Origin: Actinomycetota bacterium
Lineage (GTDB): Bacteria; Actinomycetota; Acidimicrobiia; Acidimicrobiales; Iamiaceae
Reading direction: 5' to 3'
Assembly: GCA_017882935.1 (NCBI GenBank)
Contig: JADGOP010000057.1
Location: 1 to 9,656, forward strand
Length of the DNA: 9,656 nt
Every line of letters begins with the position of its first letter. The first letter of the stretch is position 1. Position numbers and translations under genes: made by a program. Below, in pieces: positions 6,408 to 9,656 of this stretch. The notes below the pieces were generated by a model, which saw only the letters and a program-made list of their open reading frames with translations, did not search any database and was not told the origin of the DNA.

Positions 6408-7828
6408 GGCGCGGCTCCTTCGAGGACGGCGGCGGTTCGGAACATCGTCGCCTCGGCGAGCGCGGGCGCGAGCACCTGCACCCCCACGGGGAGGCCGTCG
6501 GCGCCGGTGCCGAACGGGACCGACATGGCCGGGTCGCCGACCAGGTTGGACGGGATGGTGCACACGTCGTTGAGGTACATGGTGAGCGGGTCGGCGGTCT
6601 TGTCGCCGAACGCGAAGGCGGTGGTGGGCGACGTGGGCGAGAGCAGCACGTCGAACTGCTCGTAGGCGGCGGCGAAGTCGCGGGCGATGAGGGTGCGGAC
6701 CCGCTGCGCCTGGCCGTAGTAGGCGTCGTAGTAGCCGGCCGAGAGCGCGTAGGTGCCGAGCATGATGCGGCGCTTGACCTCGGCCCCGAACCCCGCGGTG
6801 CGGGTGGCGATCATCATCTCGTTGGTGGTGGGGGCGTTGACCCGGAGGCCGTAGCGCACCCCGTCGAAGCGGGCCAGGTTGCTGGACGCCTCGGCGGGGG
6901 CGATGAGGTAGTAGGCGGACAGGCCGTAGATGGCGGCCGGCACCGAGGCCTCCTCGACCTTGGCGCCTGCGGCGGCCAGCGCCTCGGCCGCCTCCCGCAC
7001 GCGTGCCGCCACGTCGGGAGCGATGCCCTCGCCGAGCAGCTCGGTGACCACGCCCACGCGGAGACCGTCGACGCCGTCGAGCAGGTGCTCGGAGACGGCC
7101 GGCGGGCCCTCGGGGATCGACGTGGAGTCGCGCGGGTCGTGACCGGCGATGACCTCGAGCAGCTGCGCCGCGTCGGCGACGGTGTTCGCGAACGGGCCGA
7201 TCTGGTCGAGGCTCGACGCGAACGCGATGAGGCCGTAGCGGCTGACCCGGCCGTAGGTGGGCTTCACCCCGACCACGCCGCACAGCGCTGCGGGCTGGCG
7301 GATCGAGCCGCCCGTGTCGGAGCCGAGCGAGAGGGGCGCGAAGCCCGCGGCCACGGCCGCCGCGCTGCCCCCGCTCGAGCCACCCGGCACCCGGGTGAGG
7401 TCGCGGGGGTTGCGGGTGGGGCCGAACGCCGAGTTCTCGGTGGACGAGCCCATGGCGAACTCGTCGAGGTTCGTCTTGCCGATGGGCACCGCGCCGGCGG
7501 CGGCGAGGCGCTGCACGACGGTGGCGTCGTAGGGCGGGAGCCAGCCGTCGAGGATCTTCGACGAGCAGGTGGTGGGGATGCCCCGGGTGCAGAGGTTGTC
7601 CTTGAGGGCGATCGGCACCCCGGCGAGCGGTCCGGGGTCGTCGCCGGCGGCGACCGTGCGGTCGACCTCCTCGGCCGCGGCACGGGCCTCGGCGGCGGTG
7701 ACCAGGTTGAAGGCGTGGATCTGCAGCTCGGTGGCCTCGATCGCGGCGCGGTGCTCGTCGAGCACGTCGACCGCGGACCGGGTGCCGCGGCGGACGGCCG
7801 CAGCCAACTCCAGGGCGGACCCGCTCAC
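6404..7828 (-). CDS. gatA: Asp/Glu-tRNA amidotransferase subunit A, glutaminase (474 aa)
   Basis: GatA is the glutaminase subunit of GatCAB. It hydrolyses Gln or Asn to release ammonia, which is channelled to GatB. It belongs to the amidase-signature family, and the Ser-cisSer-Lys triad is complete: Lys76 in [11 protein letters not shown] (73-83), Ser151 in [12 protein letters not shown] (147-158) and Ser175 in [13 protein letters not shown] (169-181). These align with Lys79, Ser154 and Ser178 of S. aureus Gat[21 protein letters not shown] (183-202) and [15 protein letters not shown] (207-221) are further GatA hallmarks that distinguish it from other amidases. The GTG start (7826-7828) overlaps the gatC TGA (7825-7827) as GTGA, with GGGAG (7836-7840) 7 nt upstream. 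It is the middle gene of the gatCAB operon. No defect is seen. Confidence 0.98.
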   Translation of the reverse strand: MSGSALELAAAVRRGTRSAVDVLDEHRAAIEATELQIHAFNLVTAAEARAAAEEVDRTVAAGDDPGPLAGVPIALKDNLCTRGIPTTCSSKILDGWLPPYDATVVQRLAAAGAVPIGKTNLDEFAMGSSTENSAFGPTRNPRDLTRVPGGSSGGSAAAVAAGFAPLSLGSDTGGSIRQPAALCGVVGVKPTYGRVSRYGLIAFASSLDQIGPFANTVADAAQLLEVIAGHDPRDSTSIPEGPPAVSEHLLDGVDGLRVGVVTELLGEGIAPDVAARVREAAEALAAAGAKVEEASVPAAIYGLSAYYLIAPAEASSNLARFDGVRYGLRVNAPTTNEMMIATRTAGFGAEVKRRIMLGTYALSAGYYDAYYGQAQRVRTLIARDFAAAYEQFDVLLSPTSPTTAFAFGDKTADPLTMYLNDVCTIPSNLVGDPAMSVPFGTGADGLPVGVQVLAPALAEATMFRTAAVLEGAAP

Positions 7829-8127
7829 GGGGCCTCTCCCAGGATGGTGGGGACGGAGAAGCGGTCGTCGGCGACCGCGGGAGCCGCGGCGAGCACCTCG
7901 TCACGGTCGAGGGTGGGCCCGACCACGTCGGCGCGCAGCACGTTGGTGAGCGGGTAGGGGTGGGTGGTGGGCTCGACGCCGGCCAGGTCGAGCGCCTCGA
8001 CGTCGGCGGCGTGCGCGAGGACGTCGGCGAGCTGGGCGGTGTAGGTGTCGAGCTCGTCGTCGGTCAGCGCCAGGTTGGCGAGCCGGGCGACGTGCGCGAC
8101 GGCATCGCGGGAGATCCGGTCGGACAT
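7825..8127 (-). CDS. gatC: Asp/Glu-tRNA amidotransferase subunit C (100 aa)
   Basis: GatC is the small subunit that wraps around GatA and GatB and stabilises the complex. The N-terminal helix pair is [20 protein letters not shown] (10-29). The C-terminal extended segment, with [20 protein letters not shown] (65-84) and [10 protein letters not shown] (87-96), is the usual GatC tail. The length of 100 residues is typical. I chose the ATG at 8125-8127 because homology starts just after it. An in-frame ATG at 8247 would add 40 unrelated residues that read through the inverted repeat and the G-rich block. There is no Shine-Dalgarno sequence before 8127, but TACGAT (8135-8140) lies 7 nt upstream, so the message probably begins at or within a base of the AUG. 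It is the first gene of gatCAB. Confidence 0.97.
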   Translation of the reverse strand: MSDRISRDAVAHVARLANLALTDDELDTYTAQLADVLAHAADVEALDLAGVEPTTHPYPLTNVLRADVVGPTLDRDEVLAAAPAVADDRFSVPTILGEAP

Positions 8128-8134
8128 GCGGGCG

Positions 8135-8140
8135 ATCGTA
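8135..8140 (-). promoter_or_regulatory. -10 box for a leaderless gatCAB transcript
   Basis: TACGAT on the minus strand matches TANNNT and lies exactly 7 nt before the gatC ATG, the spacing expected when transcription starts on the A of the start codon. No ribosome binding site exists in front of gatC, which agrees with a leaderless message. The -35 zone falls in the G-rich tract and has no clear hexamer. Confidence 0.6.
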
Positions 8141-8148
8141 GGGCAGCA

Positions 8149-8182
8149 CCCCGCCGCCCCCCTCACCCGTTCCCCCGGCCCC
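8149..8182 (-). other. G-quadruplex-forming motif upstream of gatC
   Basis: On the minus (gatC-sense) strand five G runs follow one another: G4, G5, G3, G6 and G4 (plus-strand C runs at 8179-8182, 8172-8176, 8166-8168, 8157-8162 and 8149-8152), with loops of 2, 3, 3 and 4 nt. This satisfies the usual G3+N1-7 pattern with one run to spare. It occupies about -22 to -55 from the start codon, i.e. the -35 side of the promoter, on the non-template strand. It could affect polymerase access, but G runs are also frequent in such GC-rich DNA. Confidence 0.6.
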
Positions 8183-8200
8183 GCCACCGCCTCTTCCGCG

Positions 8201-8248
8201 AATGTTCTGTGGGAAACACCGCATTGTGGGGGCTTCCCACAGAACATT
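8201..8248. repeat. Perfect 15-bp inverted repeat of low G+C between the hydrolase gene and gatC
   Basis: AATGTTCTGTGGGAA (8201-8215) is exactly complementary to TTCCCACAGAACATT (8234-8248), with an 18-nt loop (8216-8233). Inside the loop CCGC-ATT-GTGG can add a weak inner stem. Outside, CCG/CGG (8196-8198 with 8251-8253) pairs again after two unpaired positions, so a transcript could form a long hairpin. The arms are only 40% G+C in a region above 70%. It lies 51 bp past the hydrolase stop codon and 74 bp before the gatC start, both genes on the minus strand. It could be a terminator for the hydrolase transcript, though the T tract is short, or a mobile palindromic repeat. Confidence 0.8.
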
Positions 8249-8250
8249 TC

Positions 8251-8280
8251 CGGACAACGGTTGCGCCGGCAACGGTTCGG
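8251..8280. repeat. Paired CAACGGTT repeats forming an imperfect 22-bp palindrome
   Basis: CAACGGTT occurs twice in the same orientation (8255-8262 and 8270-8277), each preceded by CCGG and followed by CG within a base or two. The pair is also centred on a palindrome, GTTGC-gccg-GCAAC (8260-8273), which extends after one mismatch to AAC/GTT (8256-8258 with 8275-8277). It sits directly next to the 15-bp inverted repeat. It may be a protein-binding site or a second small hairpin of a composite terminator. Confidence 0.5.
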
Positions 8281-8298
8281 GCGGGGGGGGTGTGACGG

Positions 8299-9051
8299 TC
8301 AGGCGGTGACCTTGAGGGCGAAGGCGACCGCGGCTTCCTCGATGAGGTCCTTGTCATGGTCGAGGGTGGCCACGTGGAAGCTGCGCTCGAGCATGATGCG
8401 CTCCTGTGGGCCCTTGACCAGCGAGGCGATGATGTCGCTGTTCTCGGGCGGCACCACGTGGTCCTGGCGGCTGGTGATGATGAGCACCGGGAACTCGACG
8501 GTGGCGAGCCCGGCCTGCACGTCGTCGCCGATCCCGAACAGGGAGGCGAGCGGCACCAGCGGCGTCTCGGCGTAGGACAGCTCCTTCACGTCGGGGTCGG
8601 CGATGTCGGAGCCGATGCCACCCATCAGGGTGTCGCCGTCGTCGATGAGCCCCTGCACGAAGTCGGCCATGCCCTCGGGGGCCTGCACCAGGGCGTTGAC
8701 GAACACCGCGCCCGCCAGCTCCGGGTGACGGCCGGCCAGCCAGGCCGTGAGCGCGCCACCCATCGAGAGGCCCGCCACCACGATCTTGTCGGCGCGCTCG
8801 GCCAGCCGGGCCAGCGCGGCCTCGGCCGCGTCCGACCAGTCCGGCCAGCCCGTCTCGAGCATGTCCTCGACCGACGTGCCGTGGCCGGGCAGCAGCGGCA
8901 GCTCGACCGCGAAGCCGGCGTCGGCGAAGGCGTGGGCCAGGCCGCGCATCGAGTGGGGGTTGCCGGTGAAGCCGTGCAGCACCAGCACGCCGTGCGGTCC
9001 GCCCTCGGGCGATGACCAGGGCTCGGCACCCGGGATGATCGGAGCAGTCAT
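8299..9051 (-). CDS. Alpha/beta-hydrolase, monoacylglycerol lipase/carboxylesterase type (250 aa)
   Basis: This is a cytoplasmic serine hydrolase expected to cleave short carboxylic esters or monoacylglycerols. The oxyanion segment is LVLHGFTGNP (23-32). The nucleophile elbow GLSMGG (94-99) carries Ser96, the acid is Asp197 in SRQDHVVPP (194-202), and the base is His226 in SFHVATLDHD (224-233). This triad spacing is nearly that of the Bacillus H257 monoacylglycerol lipase and Geobacillus Est30, as are PLLPGHGTS (52-60) and the 250-residue length. There is no signal peptide. The ATG (9049-9051) starts just before the core fold; an in-frame upstream ATG at 9121-9123 lies inside the operator palindrome and adds a non-conserved leader. 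There is no Shine-Dalgarno, and TACCGT (9060-9065) is 8 nt upstream, suggesting a leaderless message. It is divergent from the TetR gene at 9146. Fold and triad are firm; the substrate is inferred. Confidence 0.92.
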   Translation of the reverse strand: MTAPIIPGAEPWSSPEGGPHGVLVLHGFTGNPHSMRGLAHAFADAGFAVELPLLPGHGTSVEDMLETGWPDWSDAAEAALARLAERADKIVVAGLSMGGALTAWLAGRHPELAGAVFVNALVQAPEGMADFVQGLIDDGDTLMGGIGSDIADPDVKELSYAETPLVPLASLFGIGDDVQAGLATVEFPVLIITSRQDHVVPPENSDIIASLVKGPQERIMLERSFHVATLDHDKDLIEEAAVAFALKVTA

Positions 9052-9059
9052 GGGCGGCG

Positions 9060-9065
9060 ACGGTA
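9060..9065 (-). promoter_or_regulatory. Probable -10 box of the hydrolase gene (leaderless)
   Basis: TACCGT on the minus strand fits TANNNT and lies 8 nt before the hydrolase ATG, so the transcript would start at or next to the AUG. This mirrors the gatC promoter. No -35 hexamer is evident. Confidence 0.45.
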
Positions 9066-9107
9066 GCCGCGCCGCGCACCGGGCGGCGGGCCGGTCTGGG
9101 CCGGTGA

Positions 9108-9123
9108 TTGACCCGCCGGTCAA
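9108..9123. promoter_or_regulatory. TTGACC-N4-GGTCAA palindrome, candidate TetR operator
   Basis: Two perfect 6-bp arms, TTGACC (9108-9113) and GGTCAA (9118-9123), enclose CGCC in the 94-bp space between the divergent hydrolase and tetR genes. Size and form are typical of operators bound by TetR dimers. TTGACC can also serve as the -35 box of tetR, with CATCAT (9131-9136) as the -10 at 17-bp spacing and a start near 9143, just before the ATG. Binding would then repress tetR itself. A 10-bp-spaced direct repeat GGGCCGGT (9088-9095, 9098-9105) lies alongside. Confidence 0.6.
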
Positions 9124-9145
9124 GGACCAGCATCATTGGCGCATC

Positions 9146-9656
9146 ATGGTCGAAGACCGCCGTCTCACCACCCAGGGCCTGGAGCGCAAGCAGCAGCTCC
9201 TCGACTGCGCCGCCGAGCTGTTCGCCGAGCGCGGCTACGCCGAGACTCGGGTCATCGACATCGTCAAGGCCGCCGGCGTGGCCAAGGGCCTCTTCTACTG
9301 GTACTTCGACAACAAGGAGGCCCTGTTCCGGGAGCTGGTGGTGCTGAACCGCCAGCGCCTGCGGCAGGCCCAGGCCAGCGCCATCGACCCCACGGGCGAG
9401 CCGCTCCTCCAGATCCGCCAGGGCGCCGAGGGCTCGCTGGCCTTCATGTCGCGCCAGGCCCACTTCTTCGCGCTGCTCGAGGTCGAGAACCTGGGCAAGC
9501 AGTTCGCCGACGTGCTCCGCAAGGGCAACGAGATCCACCTCGCCGACACCACCGCCCTGGTGAAGCAAGGCATCGTCGACGGCAGCATCCGCGACGAGAA
9601 CGCCAGCCTGCTGGCCCTCGGCGTGCTCGGCAACGTCGGCTACTACGCCCACTTCC
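9146..9656 (+). CDS. TetR/AcrR-family transcriptional regulator (partial at window end)
   Basis: The frame is open from the ATG at 9146-9148 to the end of the window, giving 170 codons without a stop, so the C-terminus lies outside. Residues 13-61 form the TetR DNA-binding domain: ERKQQLLDCAAELFAERGYA (13-32), then the helix-turn-helix VIDIVKAAGVAKGLFYWYFD (36-55) and NKEALFREL (57-65). The remainder (66-170) is the helical ligand and dimerisation domain, which I cannot assign to a subfamily. No Shine-Dalgarno lies at a usable distance (AAGGA at 9122-9126 is 19 nt away), so a nearly leaderless start is likely. A GTG at 9104-9106 is in frame, but would place the operator inside the gene. It is transcribed away from the hydrolase, a layout in which TetR proteins often regulate the neighbour and themselves. 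Family certain; targets inferred. Confidence 0.93.
   Translation, partial: MVEDRRLTTQGLERKQQLLDCAAELFAERGYAETRVIDIVKAAGVAKGLFYWYFDNKEALFRELVVLNRQRLRQAQASAIDPTGEPLLQIRQGAEGSLAFMSRQAHFFALLEVENLGKQFADVLRKGNEIHLADTTALVKQGIVDGSIRDENASLLALGVLGNVGYYAHF

Noticed and set aside
5346..6665. 439-codon plus-strand frame opposite gatB/gatA
   Set aside because: It is an antisense shadow: composition is biased (Val/Gly/Leu/Arg), there is no domain, and it lies entirely over well-supported gat genes.
6408..7904. Upstream extension of the gatB frame by about 499 residues
   Set aside because: The added part is Arg/Pro/Gly-rich and overlaps gatA in another frame. GatB homology starts exactly at the GTG at 6407, which has a ribosome binding site.
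8128..8247. 40-residue extension of GatC (ATG at 8247)
   Set aside because: It translates the inverted repeat and the G-rich tract. GatC homology begins at 8127, which has a leaderless -10 box.
1..9656. CRISPR array, tRNA or rRNA gene, transposase, phage or defence cassette, riboswitch
   Set aside because: No regularly spaced direct repeats, cloverleaf with CCA-end features, rRNA motifs, IS-type ends with a transposase, or recognisable riboswitch core were seen on either strand by eye.

Overview
The window is about 70% G+C. Genes are tightly packed and several adjacent genes share start/stop codons (ATGA or GTGA). Protein features point to the Actinomycetota: an Eis-type N-acetyltransferase ending in ...PYCPLMF, a complete gatCAB operon, and probable leaderless transcripts with TANNNT boxes 7-8 nt before ATG. 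An Acidimicrobiia-like bacterium is my best guess, but no rRNA or marker gene here proves it.

Layout, left to right. (1) 1-480, plus strand: the 3' end of an ABC-2-type membrane protein. (2) 505-1743, minus: an Eis-like GNAT acetyltransferase, convergent with the first gene. (3) 1744-1848: a short gap with a perfect 14-bp inverted repeat abutting the stop codon of the next gene. (4) 1849-4235, minus: a two-gene efflux operon, transcribed as a 14-TM DHA2/EmrB-type MFS exporter followed by a TetR-family regulator (ATGA overlap). Its promoter region (4254-4311) carries two matching pseudo-palindromic operator candidates, one on the -35 box and one on the predicted transcription start. (5) 4365-4877, minus: a small lipoprotein with a Thr/Ser/Asp linker and a Cys-containing C-terminal domain. 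(6) 4965-8127, minus: gatC-gatA-gatB, encoding the tRNA-dependent Asp/Glu amidotransferase, joined by two GTGA overlaps. (7) 8128-8298: the largest gap (171 bp). It is densely structured, with a leaderless -10 box, a G-quadruplex motif, a perfect 15-bp inverted repeat of unusually low G+C, and a pair of CAACGGTT repeats. (8) 8299-9051, minus: an alpha/beta-hydrolase of the monoacylglycerol lipase/carboxylesterase type with a complete catalytic triad. (9) 9052-9145: a divergent promoter region with a TTGACC-N4-GGTCAA palindrome. (10) 9146-9656, plus: a second TetR-family regulator, cut by the window end.

Functional reading. The MFS exporter and its TetR partner look like a self-repressed efflux module. 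GatCAB is housekeeping: it supplies Gln-tRNA(Gln) and/or Asn-tRNA(Asn) for translation. The second TetR probably controls itself and perhaps the divergent lipase/esterase. The acetyltransferase lies downstream of the efflux module and could add to resistance, but that is only a positional inference.

I find no CRISPR array, transposase, tRNA, rRNA, phage gene or recognisable defence system. No gap exceeds 300 bp. I do not see a convincing new multi-gene system. The most unusual content is regulatory or structural DNA in the gaps at 1744-1848, 4236-4364, 8128-8298 and 9052-9145.
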